IMG/VR virus record: IMGVR_UViG_3300006853_000038
Coordinates: 1 to 35,472 of that record
Reading direction: 5' to 3' (one strand)
Source of the DNA: a virus
Length of the DNA: 35,472 nucleotides
The position numbers were made by a program, and so were the translations under genes. This document shows positions 18,774 to 27,346 of the stretch, one piece after another. Each line of letters opens with the position of its first letter. Within the stretch, counting starts at the first letter, position 1. Below the pieces are notes generated by a model, which had not been told where the DNA came from, did not search any database, and worked only from the letters and a program-made list of their open reading frames with translations.

Positions 18774-21335
18774 ATGGTGAAGAAGGTAAACGGCCGCACC
18801 GTGCCACCGCTGCGTGGCGCGAAGTCGAAGGCTGCGCCGAAGTCGGCGCCGAAGGCCAAGCGCATCAAGCGCTACGTGCCGGCCGACGACGTCGACGAGG
18901 CGGCCGAGGAAAAGGCCGCGAGCGAGCAGGTCGTCGGCACCGACCAGGGCGATGGCGGCAACAGCCAGGTCGAGGTCACGATCGAGCTCGCTCGCGAGAT
19001 CTACGAGGCCGGCTTCAACCGCGATCAGCCAAACCAGGACGAGGGCTATATCGACCTGAAGATGATCGCCGGCGAGGAGCACTGGGACCCGACGGCGTAC
19101 AACGAGCGGATCGACGAAGGCCGCCCGGCGATGGTCGTGAACCAGATGTCGCAGTTCGTGCGCCAGGTCACCGGCGATATCAGGCAGATGCGCCCGGGCG
19201 TGAAGGTCGTTCCGATCACCGACGACGCGTCGAAGGACGTCGCGGCCAAGGTGCTGCCGGGCCTGATCCGCTACATCGAGCGCCGCAGCAACGCGACGCG
19301 CCTCTACTACGCAGCCGCCGATCAGATGGTCGGCGCCGGCATGGGCCACGTGATGGTGGTCCATGAGTACGCCGGCGAGCGCACGATGAACCAGGAGCTC
19401 CGGATCGCGCCCGTGCCCGACGGCCTGGCGGTCGTGTGGGACGCCGATGCCGTGCTGCCGCTGCGCGAGGACGCGAAGGACTGCTTCGTTCCCTACGACA
19501 TGTCGACGCGCGCCTTCAAAGCGGAGCACCCCGACAAGAGCGCCGACAGCTTCTCGAGCTCGAGCGAGGCCTTCAGCAACTGGGCGAGCGACGACCACGT
19601 GCGCGTCGCGATCTGGTTCCATAAAGTCAAGACGAAAAAGCGCCTGGCGCTGTTCGCCGACGGCCGGATCGACGACGTCACCGACGATGATGAGGCCGAG
19701 GCAAAGGCGGTGCAGCTTGGCGCCGAGATCAAGGAGCGCGACGGCTGGAAGGTCCAGCGCTACCTGATCAGCTGCAACGACATCCTCGAGGGCCCCGAGG
19801 ATGTGCCGGGCCCGAACATTCCGGTGATCCCGTTCGTCGGCGAGGAGGTCGTGATCGGCCGGCGTGTCGTGCGCCGTGGCGTGGTCCGCGTGCTCCGCGA
19901 CGTGCAGCGGATCTACAACTACGCGATCTCGACGCAGACCGAGATCATTGCGCTGCAGCCCAAGGCGCCGTTCATCGGCACCCGGGCGCAATTCGAGAAG
20001 TACGCCGACCAGTGGGAGACGGCCAACACCCGCAACTGGCCCTATCTCGAATACACGCATGTCGCGGGCGTGCCGGCGCCAGAGCGCTCGCAGCCCGCGG
20101 TGGCATCGACCGGCCTCGACGATCTCCTGCAGATCACCACGCAGGCGATGTACTCCACGACCGGCATCTACCCGTCGGCGCTCGGCGCAAAGTCGAACGA
20201 GACGTCCGGCAAGGCCATCATGGCGCGCCAGCGCGAGGGCGACACCGGCACCTACATCTACAACGACAATTTCACCGCAGCGGTCGAGCGCGTCGGCCAG
20301 GTCCTCGTCGACGCCTCTCCCGACGTCTACGACACGAAGCGCACGATCCAGATCACCGGCGAGGACGGCAAGATCGACGCGCTGCCGATCAACCAGGTCA
20401 ACCTGGGCGACGACGCCGAGACGCACATCGCGCTCAACGACATCACCAAGGGCTCGTACCTGGTCGCGGTCGAAATGGGCCCGAGCTACAGCACCAAACG
20501 CGAGGAATCGCGCGAGGGCATGCTCGAGCTGATCCGCACGCTCGGCCCGCAGGGCGCGATGATGTTCATCGACCTGTTCATCAAGGCGCTTGACTGGCCG
20601 CTCGCCGACAAGATTTCCGAGCGCGCCAAGCACATGCTGCCCCCCGACGTGCGCGAGCGTGAGGCCAAGGAGGCAGGCGAGGAACCGCCGCCGCCGGCAC
20701 CGCCGACGCCCGAGCAGCAGCAGATGCTCGAGGAACAGCGGCTCGGCAACGTCGAGCTCGCCCGCAAGAACGAGCTCGAGGAGCGTCGCCAGGCCATCGA
20801 GCTGGAGAAGCTGGAAGTCGAGCGCGCCAGGGTGCGCCAGGAAGGCCTGCAGCTTGGTATCGATACCGAACAGGCGGCGCGCCAGGCCGAGATTGATCGC
20901 GGCAACCAGGTGCTCGAGTCGAACCGCCAGACGCTCGAGCGCCGCGGCCAGGACGTCGAGGCGATCGGCATGGCGTCCGGCGAGATCAACGCCGAGCGCG
21001 AGCACGAGATCGCCCTCAATCCGGAGGCCGCGGCCGCAGCTGCTGCAGCCGGCAAGCCGCAGAAACCGCAGCCTGGCGCTGCAGCTTCGGAAGGGGACGT
21101 CGACCAGGCGCAGCAGCAGGACATCGACGAGCTCAAGGGCACGGTCGCCGAGCTGCTCGAGGAGGTCATGCGCCTGCGCGAGATCATCGACAGCGGCGCA
21201 CCGCCCCAGCCCGACATCAACGCCGGCGACGGCCTGCAGCTCGAGGGCGGGCCAGCGCTTGAGCCGCCGCCGCCCGCATCCATTGACCCCGGCACCGCCG
21301 TCGCAATGGGCGACGAGCTGCCACCCATCGCCTAA
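18774..21335 (+). CDS. P22-like portal protein
   Basis: The 853-residue protein shows P22-family portal features: D-L-K-M-I-A-G-E-E-H-W-D near 92-103, V-V-N-Q-M-S-Q-F-V-R-Q-V-T-G-D near 122-136, and a G-M-G-H-V-M-V-V-H-E-Y segment near 191. Y-N-Y-A-I-S-T-Q-T-E follows near 381-390. It forms the dodecameric vertex for DNA packaging and the tail. P22 portal is about 725 residues; the extra length comes from an N-terminal basic/acidic extension and a C-terminal coiled coil (about 645-755) followed by an Ala/Pro-rich tail. Such C-terminal helices would form the long barrel seen in P22 portal. Its identity is confident from motifs and position. Confidence 0.92.
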   Translation: MVKKVNGRTVPPLRGAKSKAAPKSAPKAKRIKRYVPADDVDEAAEEKAASEQVVGTDQGDGGNSQVEVTIELAREIYEAGFNRDQPNQDEGYIDLKMIAGEEHWDPTAYNERIDEGRPAMVVNQMSQFVRQVTGDIRQMRPGVKVVPITDDASKDVAAKVLPGLIRYIERRSNATRLYYAAADQMVGAGMGHVMVVHEYAGERTMNQELRIAPVPDGLAVVWDADAVLPLREDAKDCFVPYDMSTRAFKAEHPDKSADSFSSSSEAFSNWASDDHVRVAIWFHKVKTKKRLALFADGRIDDVTDDDEAEAKAVQLGAEIKERDGWKVQRYLISCNDILEGPEDVPGPNIPVIPFVGEEVVIGRRVVRRGVVRVLRDVQRIYNYAISTQTEIIALQPKAPFIGTRAQFEKYADQWETANTRNWPYLEYTHVAGVPAPERSQPAVASTGLDDLLQITTQAMYSTTGIYPSALGAKSNETSGKAIMARQREGDTGTYIYNDNFTAAVERVGQVLVDASPDVYDTKRTIQITGEDGKIDALPINQVNLGDDAETHIALNDITKGSYLVAVEMGPSYSTKREESREGMLELIRTLGPQGAMMFIDLFIKALDWPLADKISERAKHMLPPDVREREAKEAGEEPPPPAPPTPEQQQMLEEQRLGNVELARKNELEERRQAIELEKLEVERARVRQEGLQLGIDTEQAARQAEIDRGNQVLESNRQTLERRGQDVEAIGMASGEINAEREHEIALNPEAAAAAAAAGKPQKPQPGAAASEGDVDQAQQQDIDELKGTVAELLEEVMRLREIIDSGAPPQPDINAGDGLQLEGGPALEPPPPASIDPGTAVAMGDELPPIA

Positions 21336-21348
21336 CCGGAGAACACCC

Positions 21349-21801
21349 ATGTTTCGGAAGATCCTCGCCGCCGCTGCCGTCCTGGCCGTCCTGGCCGCCC
21401 TGGCGCTGTCGCCTGTCGCTCACGCCGGCGGCGACGTCGGACACCCGGCCGACACCTTCGCGATCGCCGGCGCAAGCGGCAACGTCGCCAACGCGACCGC
21501 CACCGCAACGCTCACCGTCACCGCGGGCCAGCGCGCGTTCATGTGCAGCTTCTCGATCACCGGCGGCGGCGCCACCGCCGGCGCGCTCGTCAACGCCACA
21601 ATCACCGGCTTAACCGGCGGGACGCAGACGTTCGTGGTGGGTGTTGCGACAGGCGTGACGGTGGGGAATGCGCCGATCGTCTTTGACATCAACCCGTGCG
21701 TGCCTGCCGCGTCGGTTGGCACGAACATCGTGCTCACGGTGCCGGCTCTCGGCGCGGGTAACACCAACTCGGCCGCGACGATCACCGGCTATCGGTACTA
21801 A
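21349..21801 (+). CDS. Secreted small protein in the head module
   Basis: ATG 21349 follows CCGGAG. The 150-residue protein has a clear Sec signal peptide: F-R-K, an A/L/V-rich core (residues 5-22), and A-H-A near 24-26 before G-G-D. The mature part is Gly/Ala/Thr-rich, with alternating beta strands (T-A-T-A-T-L-T-V-T-A-G-Q-R-A-F) like an Ig-like or jelly-roll domain. Such a Sec-exported protein between portal and scaffold is unusual: it may be a virion decoration, an envelope-modifying protein, or a lysogenic-conversion factor. Its 3' end overlaps the convergent minus-strand gene by 4 bp. Confidence 0.7.
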   Translation: MFRKILAAAAVLAVLAALALSPVAHAGGDVGHPADTFAIAGASGNVANATATATLTVTAGQRAFMCSFSITGGGATAGALVNATITGLTGGTQTFVVGVATGVTVGNAPIVFDINPCVPAASVGTNIVLTVPALGAGNTNSAATITGYRY

Positions 21802-22361
21802 GCCGCCCTCGGGAAGCTGATGATCTGCGCGTGAACGAGCGGCTGCGATCGCTCCTCGGCCACGACGTCGCGGAAGTGCTGCAACCTGGCGTCGGCTTGC
21901 ATTGCGACGATCTTCTCGAGCAGCTCGGGCACCGACGGCTCGGGAAGGATCAGCTGCTGCTGGGCCTGCGCCGGCGCAAAGTGAACGAGGTCGTCGAGCG
22001 TCCTGATCTCGTCATGTGCGATCTGCGGCATCGCGTCGATCGGCCGGAAGTTCTCGACGCGGAAGGTGCGCACGACCTGGCCGACTATGTTCGGCGCCAG
22101 GTGCTCAACGTGGAGCACCGGGAGGTTTCGACGGTCGATCATGCCGCCTTCGAACATATCGCGGTAGTTCCACCGGGTGAACGTCTCGCTGATGCCGCGC
22201 AGGTTCAAGCGCTGATGACGGAACGCGATGCGCATCCGTTCGTAGTGCGGATCCTGCTCGGCCGAGAGCTCCCAGCCCGCTTTCTGCAGGCTGTACGTAT
22301 CGGATCGCCACCCGGCCCAGTGCAGCTCGACCGGGAGCGACTGGAAACGGTACCCGGCCAT
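21798..22361 (-). CDS. Antisense-oriented unknown gene, 187 aa
   Basis: The 187-residue protein begins A-G-Y-R-F-Q-S-L-P-V-E-L-H-W-A-G-W and includes H-Y-E-R-M-R-I-A-F-R-H-Q-R-L-N-L-R-G. The C-terminal half is helical (P-E-P-S-V-P-E-L-L-E-K-I-V-A-M-Q-A-D). It is translated against the surrounding late genes, directly after 22361-22591, sharing one base with its stop. No family was recognised. The orientation suggests expression separate from the late operon, for instance from a prophage. Confidence 0.7.
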   Translation of the reverse strand: MAGYRFQSLPVELHWAGWRSDTYSLQKAGWELSAEQDPHYERMRIAFRHQRLNLRGISETFTRWNYRDMFEGGMIDRRNLPVLHVEHLAPNIVGQVVRTFRVENFRPIDAMPQIAHDEIRTLDDLVHFAPAQAQQQLILPEPSVPELLEKIVAMQADARLQHFRDVVAEERSQPLVHAQIISFPRAA

Positions 22362-22591
22362 CAGGCGGCGCCGATGTCCCGCAGGATTGCGGCGTGCTCT
22401 CGCTCGAGGTTCGCAAGCACCGTTTTGGCGCTGGCGATCGCACGCAGAGAACCGACGACGCGCTTCTTCGCGGCATCGGCGAGCTCCTTGGTCACGTCAG
22501 CCTGGGCCTCGGCGACGATCTGGTCGACATCCAGCATCGGCGCGGCAGCGCCTTTGGTGATGTCGGTGATGTTGCTTCCGCTGTTCGACAT
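22361..22591 (-). CDS. Antisense-oriented small unknown, 76 aa
   Basis: ATG 22591 has GGGAG 8 nt upstream. The 76-residue product is helical: D-Q-I-V-A-E-A-Q-A-D-V-T-K-E-L-A and L-R-A-I-A-S-A-K-T-V-L-A-N-L-E-R near 48-63, with an S/N-rich N-terminus. It is the first gene of a two-gene minus-strand cassette inserted between a secreted protein and the scaffold. A clear promoter was not found, but a GTGCTAAC stretch near 22624-22631 (minus) could be a weak -10. Confidence 0.65.
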   Translation of the reverse strand: MSNSGSNITDITKGAAAPMLDVDQIVAEAQADVTKELADAAKKRVVGSLRAIASAKTVLANLEREHAAILRDIGAA

Positions 22592-22686
22592 TTCGGTAGC
22601 TCCCTTCGGTTCGGCTTCGGCCGGTTAGCACATTTTCAGCAGCTTCGGGCGGGCGTTCGCGACCTGTGGACGCCGCCGCGATGACC

Positions 22687-22708
22687 GGGCCCTCGCGGGC
22701 CCTTTTTT
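22687..22708 (+). terminator. Rho-independent terminator before scaffold
   Basis: GGGCCC (22687-22692) and GGGCCC (22697-22702) form a stem with a TCGC loop, followed by six T residues. The GTG and ATG candidate starts of the scaffold gene lie directly after it, so the scaffold probably has its own nearby promoter or needs antitermination. Confidence 0.8.
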
Positions 22709-22720
22709 GTGAGTGAAAAC

Positions 22721-23704
22721 ATGTCCCAGGGTGACACCCCGAGCAACGCGTCAGCCGCGGCAGGAGCCGCAGCGCCGACAGAGGCAGCTCAAACGTCTGC
22801 GGTCGACTTCAGCGATCTCGACGCGGAGCAGGAAGCCGAAAGCCGAAAGGCCGAGGAAGCCGGCGACGACGAGGACGACGAGTCGACCAATAGCAGGGAC
22901 GGCGACGACGACGATGCCGACGAAGACGAAGGCAACGACGAAGACGCCGACGACGAGGAAGACAGCGGCGACGCTGACGAGGACGACGACGAGCAGGAGG
23001 ACGATGACGATCGCCCCCGCAAGAAGTCGCGATCGCAGCGCTACCAGGATCAAATCCGCCGACTGCAGGACGAAAACTCGCAGCTGCGTGGCCGCTCCGC
23101 CGGCAACCTGACTGACGAGCAAGTCGCTGCGAAGGTGAAGACGATCATCGGTGAGCCGCCGCAGGAGAAGGACTTCGACGACTACCTGGCATTCGACCGC
23201 GCCGCGCAGGCGTACGAGGTCGACAAGCGCCAGGTGACGCGCGAGGTCAAGGCCGAGGCCGGGCGTGCGACTGAGGCGGACAATTTCCGCAAGCAGCAGC
23301 GCGCCGAGCAGCACAACGACCGCGTCGCGGACTTCCGCACGCGCGGTGCCACGCCCGACGAGAAGAAGGCCAACGCGGCCGACTTCGACAAGGTGATGGC
23401 TGCTGCGAAGAACGCCAAGGTCGCGCCGGTCGTCGAGGAGCTGATCCTCGACAGCAAGAAGGGCGCTCACCTGCAGTACTACCTCGCGAAAAACCCCGAC
23501 CGCCTCGCTGCGTTGAACCGAATGTCCGAGCGCGATGCCGCTCGCGAGATCGGCCGCATCGAGGCACGGCTGGCCCTGCCGAAACCCAAAACGAAATCTT
23601 CGGCACCGCCCCCGCCACGCCGACCGCAAGGTGGATCTGCCCCCGCCTCAGCCGATGCTGAGCTCGAGGGCTACCTCACCAAAAAGTACGGCAAGCAACG
23701 CTGA
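22721..23704 (+). CDS. P22-type scaffolding protein (inferred)
   Basis: The frame is read from ATG 22721 (327 residues); GTG 22709 is an alternative. Residues about 25-105 are extremely acidic: runs of D and E with few S, N and G. The remainder is highly charged and helical (R-R-L-Q-D-E-N-S-Q-L-R-G, then D-D-Y-L-A-F-D-R-A-A-Q), ending in a basic Y-L-T-K-K-Y-G-K-Q. A charged helical protein immediately before a P22-type coat gene is the scaffold. It would fill the prohead and leave before packaging. The identification rests on composition and position, since scaffolds diverge quickly. Confidence 0.8.
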   Translation: MSQGDTPSNASAAAGAAAPTEAAQTSAVDFSDLDAEQEAESRKAEEAGDDEDDESTNSRDGDDDDADEDEGNDEDADDEEDSGDADEDDDEQEDDDDRPRKKSRSQRYQDQIRRLQDENSQLRGRSAGNLTDEQVAAKVKTIIGEPPQEKDFDDYLAFDRAAQAYEVDKRQVTREVKAEAGRATEADNFRKQQRAEQHNDRVADFRTRGATPDEKKANAADFDKVMAAAKNAKVAPVVEELILDSKKGAHLQYYLAKNPDRLAALNRMSERDAAREIGRIEARLALPKPKTKSSAPPPPRRPQGGSAPASADAELEGYLTKKYGKQR

Positions 23705-23772
23705 TCAGAACAGCGGACGCAGAGTCGTCCCGACAGCAACGGTGCCGAGCAGCCTGAAGGGCTTCCCGGCAA

Positions 23773-25041
23773 ATGCCTAATACCGTTCTCAATCCGACCA
23801 TCATCGCGAAAGCGGCGGTGCGTCTCCTCGACAACGAGCTCGTGATGGCGAACCGCGTGTTCCGCGGTTACGAGAACGAGTTCGAAAAGAAGGTCAACGG
23901 CTACGACATCGGCGACACGGTCACCATCCGCAAGCCGAACCAGTTCACCGTTCGCTCTGTCATCGCCGCGTCCATTCAGGATGTGGTCGAGGGCAAGCAG
24001 ACCTTCACCGTCAACAGCGTGCGCGGCGTCGACTTCAGCTTCTCGTCCACCGACCTGACACTGAAGATCTCCGAGCTCGCGGACCGCGTCATTCGCCCGG
24101 CGATGATCCAGCTCGCCAACGCGATCGACGCCGACCTGATGTCGCTCTACACGCAAGTGCCGCAGTGGGTTGGTCAGCCCGCGACCGGTGCCGACGCGGC
24201 CGTCGACAGCTACAGCAAGTTCACCCGCGCTGCAGAGCGCATGGACGAGCTGGCGGTGCCGCAGGACGAGCGCGTCGCGATCCTCGGCCCGAACAGCTAC
24301 TGGGGCATGGCCGGTTCGCAGGCCGCCCTGCAGCTGCAGTCGATCGGCTCGGCCGCGTACCGGAAGGGCTCGATCGGTGAGATCGGCGGCATCGACACGT
24401 ACATGTCGCAGAACGTGCCGACGTACACCGCCGGCACGGGTGCCGACGCTTCCGTCACCGTCAACGGTGCCGCGCAGCAGGTCACCTACGCGGCGATCAA
24501 GGACACTGAGTCCGTCCCCGGCACTCAGACCCTGATCACCGCCGGCTGGGGCGCCTCGACGACCATCACGGCCGGCACGGTGTTCACGATCGCGAACGTG
24601 TTTGCGGTCAACCCGGTCACCAAGGCGGTCCTGCCGTTCCTGCAGCACTTCACCGTGGTGACGGCGCTCTCGGCTGACGGCGCCGGTGCGGCGACTGTGA
24701 CCATCTCGCCGGCGATCATCGTCTCCGGCGCGTTCCAGACGGTGAACTCGGCGCCTGCCAACGGCGCGGCCATCGTGGTCGCAGGCGGTGCGTCGCTCAA
24801 CTACCGTCAGAACCTGATGTTCCACAAGAACGCCTTCGGCCTCGTCACGGTGCCGATGGTGAAGCCGCCGGGCGCAGTGAGCTGCACGCGCGAGTCCTAC
24901 AAGGGGCTCAGCGTCCGCTTGATCCCGTACTACGACGGCACGAACGACGTCAGCTCCTGGCGTCTCGACGTCCTGTACGGAAAGAAGGCGCTGGATCCGC
25001 GGCTCGCCGTTCGCTTCGGCGGCGGCTCGGGCACGATCTAA
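23773..25041 (+). CDS. Major coat protein, P22 gp5 family
   Basis: This 422-residue protein has the length of P22 coat (430). It starts P-N-T-V-L-N-P-T-I-I-A-K-A-A, then L-D-N-E-L-V-M-A-N-R-V-F-R-G. I-G-D-T-V-T-I-R-K-P (48-57) is a family hallmark, and A-D-R-V-I-R-P-A-M-I-Q-L-A-N follows. The Gly/Ala/Thr-rich middle (about 217-340) should include the inserted beta-barrel domain (HK97 fold with I-domain). It builds the T=7-type capsid. Only AAGGG at about 12 nt precedes the ATG. A strong terminator follows. Confidence 0.93.
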   Translation: MPNTVLNPTIIAKAAVRLLDNELVMANRVFRGYENEFEKKVNGYDIGDTVTIRKPNQFTVRSVIAASIQDVVEGKQTFTVNSVRGVDFSFSSTDLTLKISELADRVIRPAMIQLANAIDADLMSLYTQVPQWVGQPATGADAAVDSYSKFTRAAERMDELAVPQDERVAILGPNSYWGMAGSQAALQLQSIGSAAYRKGSIGEIGGIDTYMSQNVPTYTAGTGADASVTVNGAAQQVTYAAIKDTESVPGTQTLITAGWGASTTITAGTVFTIANVFAVNPVTKAVLPFLQHFTVVTALSADGAGAATVTISPAIIVSGAFQTVNSAPANGAAIVVAGGASLNYRQNLMFHKNAFGLVTVPMVKPPGAVSCTRESYKGLSVRLIPYYDGTNDVSSWRLDVLYGKKALDPRLAVRFGGGSGTI

Positions 25042-25049
25042 CGACGAAG

Positions 25050-25088
25050 GGCGGCGCGGGATGCAAGCTCCCCGCGCCGCCTGTTTTT
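25050..25088. terminator. Strong bidirectional hairpin terminator
   Basis: GGCGGCGCGGG (25050-25060) pairs perfectly with CCCGCGCCGCC (25071-25081) around a 10-nt loop. TTTTT follows at 25084-25088. It lies between the coat gene and the convergent gene at 25090-25425, so it can stop coat transcription; in the minus direction it lacks a long T run. Confidence 0.9.
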
Positions 25089-25089
25089 C

Positions 25090-25425
25090 TTACCCTGCCT
25101 TCTGCGGCTCAGCTGCAGGAGCTCCTCCGCTCGCGCCCAAACCACGGTTCGGATCGTTCGGGTGCGTGCCTTCCGGCGGCAATCCGACATAGCCGTCCGG
25201 CAGCATCTCCCCGGGCAACAGGTTGAACACGCGCATCGAGCCGTCAGGCAGGTAGCCGGCCTGCGCCAGCGTCTTGCCCGGCTCCTCGTACTTCGCCGCT
25301 CGCGTCATCCGCGGGTCGGGCTGCTTCACCGCCGACTTTTCCGCGGCCGCACTCGTCTGCGCACCTGCAGCTGCAGATGGTCCTGCGCCGGCTGCAGCGC
25401 CGGCACCTTTGTTCGCTTCTGCCAT
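25090..25425 (-). CDS. Antisense-oriented Ala/Pro-rich protein, 111 aa
   Basis: ATG 25425 has GAGGAGG 5 nt upstream, a strong ribosome-binding site, so the gene is probably real despite its orientation. Residues 1-30 are low-complexity A/G/S. The rest contains M-R-V-F-N-L-L-P-G-E-M-L-P-D-G-Y-V-G-L-P near 64-83, which looks like a small folded domain. It is flanked by the coat terminator on one side and the divergent gp4-like gene (53-bp gap) on the other. No function is assigned. Confidence 0.65.
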   Translation of the reverse strand: MAEANKGAGAAAGAGPSAAAGAQTSAAAEKSAVKQPDPRMTRAAKYEEPGKTLAQAGYLPDGSMRVFNLLPGEMLPDGYVGLPPEGTHPNDPNRGLGASGGAPAAEPQKAG

Positions 25426-25478
25426 TTCGGCCTCCTCACTCAATCGCGCGGAATACGCCCGCGCTCGAGCCCCATAGC

Positions 25479-25907
25479 ATGACCGACACGCCAAAGACTC
25501 GGCTCGATCTGATCGACCGCGCGCTCGAAAACCTCGGGATCTTGGTCGAGGGCCAGGCCCCCACTGCCGAAATGCGCCAGAAGGTCGACCGCGTCATCGA
25601 CCCGCGCGTCGCCGAGCTCCGCGTCGACGAAGTGATCTATCTCGCCGACGTCGGCACAACGAACCCGCCTGCCGGCGGTCAGATCCCGGTCGAATGCTTC
25701 CTCGCGCTCGCTGACGTCATCGCATGGGCAGCTGCGCCGTCTTTCAGCCTGGCCGGCGATCCATCGCTGAAAGTGCTCGGCGATCTCGGTGAGGACCGCC
25801 TGCGCACGATCGCCAGGCCTCCGAAGTCGCGCCGCATGTTGCGCACCGACACTGCGACCAGGCCGCAGGGCAGGGGCCGGCCCGGTAGCTTCTCGCGGGG
25901 CACCTGA
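25479..25907 (+). CDS. Head-to-tail adaptor, P22 gp4-like
   Basis: The 142-residue protein begins K-T-R-L-D-L-I-D-R-A-L-E-N-L-G, which matches the gp4 N-terminal helix, followed by V-D-R-V-I-D-P-R-V-A-E-L-R and G-Q-I-P-V-E-C-F-L-A-L-A-D-V-I. P22 gp4 is 166 residues, and it sits after the coat gene in P22 too. It would form the ring between portal and tail hub. No muralytic residues can be seen. The C-terminus is basic (R-P-P-K-S-R-R-M-L-R). The assignment is by position, length and helix pattern. Confidence 0.75.
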   Translation: MTDTPKTRLDLIDRALENLGILVEGQAPTAEMRQKVDRVIDPRVAELRVDEVIYLADVGTTNPPAGGQIPVECFLALADVIAWAAAPSFSLAGDPSLKVLGDLGEDRLRTIARPPKSRRMLRTDTATRPQGRGRPGSFSRGT

Positions 25908-27346
25908 TGCGGAAGCCTGTCGAGATCCCGTACCCGCTGCAGACCAACCCGGGACTGCACGGCCAGGAATCGGGCGGACGCCTGATCAACTGCTACGTCG
26001 ACGAGCTGCCGAAGTCGGCGAAGGCGCGGCGCATCTATCGGCGCGCGCCTGGTCTGCGATCGTGGGGCACCACGGCGCGCACCGGGATGCGCGGCGCGAT
26101 CGAGATCGGCGGAATCCTTTACGTCGCCTTCAACGGCCAGCTCGAGAAATGGAGCCTGGCGGCCGGCGGAGCGTCGGCCAACGTCGGCGCGCTCACCGGC
26201 ACAAAGAAGGGCTTCTTCGCGCGCAACAACGCGAGCACGCCCGACAAGGTGTTCGTCGACCCCGACGGCAACATCACGACGTTCACGCCGACGGCGGTCG
26301 CTGGCAGCTATCCCGATCCGGACCTTCCGGCGGTGAACGCGTGCTGCGACATCGACGGCTACATGGTTTTCACGACAGGCAACGGGCGCGCCTACGCGAC
26401 CGGGCTCAACACGACGGCGGTCGACCCGCTTTCGTTCGGCGCCGCAGAGGCGAAGTCGGACGGCCTCACGCGGCCGATCCCGTACGCCGGCGCGCTCTAC
26501 CTCATGGGCAACTTCTCGACCGAGGTGTGGCCCAACGCCGGCACGACGCCGTTCCCGTTCTCGCGCGGCACCGTCATCCCACGCGGCATCGCCGGGCCGT
26601 ATTGCGTCACCGGACACGAGAACGGTTTCGGCAAAGGCCTGTTCATCGTCGGCGACGACAACCGCGTGAGCGTGCTGCAGGGCTACGAGTTCATCCCGAT
26701 CTCGCCGCCCGACCTGGATGCACTGCTCGAGGCGGTCACCGACAAGACCACGATCGAGATGTGCTCGTACATGTCGCGAGGCCACGCGTTCGTGCAGGTG
26801 ACGGGCCCGACGTTCACCTGGTTCTACGACCTCAACACCAAGCTGTGGTTCGAACGACAGAGCTACGGGCTCCTGTACGCGCGCATCACGCAAGCGCTCA
26901 ACGTCAATGCCTTCGGCCGGTGGCTGTGCGGCGATCGCTCGAGCGGCAACATGGTCGAGATCATCGCCGGCGTGAACCAGGAGATCGGCAACCCGTTCCG
27001 CGCTCGCATCGAGAGCGGTCCGGTGACCGACTTCCCGGTCGGCATGCGCGTCGGCCGCGCCGACTTCGAATTCGAAACCGGCGTCGGCATTGCCGCAGGC
27101 CTCGACCCGATCCAGCGCAATCCGAAGGTCGGGATTTCATGGTCGGACAATGGCGGGCAGGACTGGACGGCTGAGCTCGAGCGCGAGCTTGGCGCGCAGT
27201 CGCGGACCGAGCAGCTCGTGTCGCTGGTCGGAGGCCTCGGTCGATCGACCTGGAACGGCCGCCGCTGGCGTCTCGACATCGCGGACCCGGTCGACCTCGG
27301 CTTCATGGGCGGCCGCCAGGCTGAGAACCCGAGGCTCACCGGCTGA
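25907..27346 (+). CDS. Tail hub, P22 gp10-like stabilisation protein
   Basis: The 479-residue protein has the length of P22 gp10 (472). Hallmarks are Y-P-L-Q-T-N-P-G-L near residues 9-17, G-G-R-L-I-N-C-Y near 23-30, and repeated blades such as G-G-I-L-Y-V-A-F-N-G and Y-A-G-A-L-Y-L-M-G-N-F-S-T-E-V-W. These look like a beta-propeller fold. It forms the nozzle that stabilises packaged DNA and holds the tailspikes. The start shares a base with the preceding stop (TGATG). Confidence 0.88.
   Translation: MRKPVEIPYPLQTNPGLHGQESGGRLINCYVDELPKSAKARRIYRRAPGLRSWGTTARTGMRGAIEIGGILYVAFNGQLEKWSLAAGGASANVGALTGTKKGFFARNNASTPDKVFVDPDGNITTFTPTAVAGSYPDPDLPAVNACCDIDGYMVFTTGNGRAYATGLNTTAVDPLSFGAAEAKSDGLTRPIPYAGALYLMGNFSTEVWPNAGTTPFPFSRGTVIPRGIAGPYCVTGHENGFGKGLFIVGDDNRVSVLQGYEFIPISPPDLDALLEAVTDKTTIEMCSYMSRGHAFVQVTGPTFTWFYDLNTKLWFERQSYGLLYARITQALNVNAFGRWLCGDRSSGNMVEIIAGVNQEIGNPFRARIESGPVTDFPVGMRVGRADFEFETGVGIAAGLDPIQRNPKVGISWSDNGGQDWTAELERELGAQSRTEQLVSLVGGLGRSTWNGRRWRLDIADPVDLGFMGGRQAENPRLTG

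Noticed and set aside
18705-21350. 881-codon minus-strand open frame
   Set aside because: It is antisense to the portal gene. High GC leaves few stops in that frame, and the sequence is rich in R, L, H and D without motifs.
22751-23629. 292-codon minus-strand frame with long V/L runs resembling membrane segments
   Set aside because: It is the reverse reading of the GAC/GAG-rich acidic tract of the scaffold; the valine and leucine runs arise from that composition.
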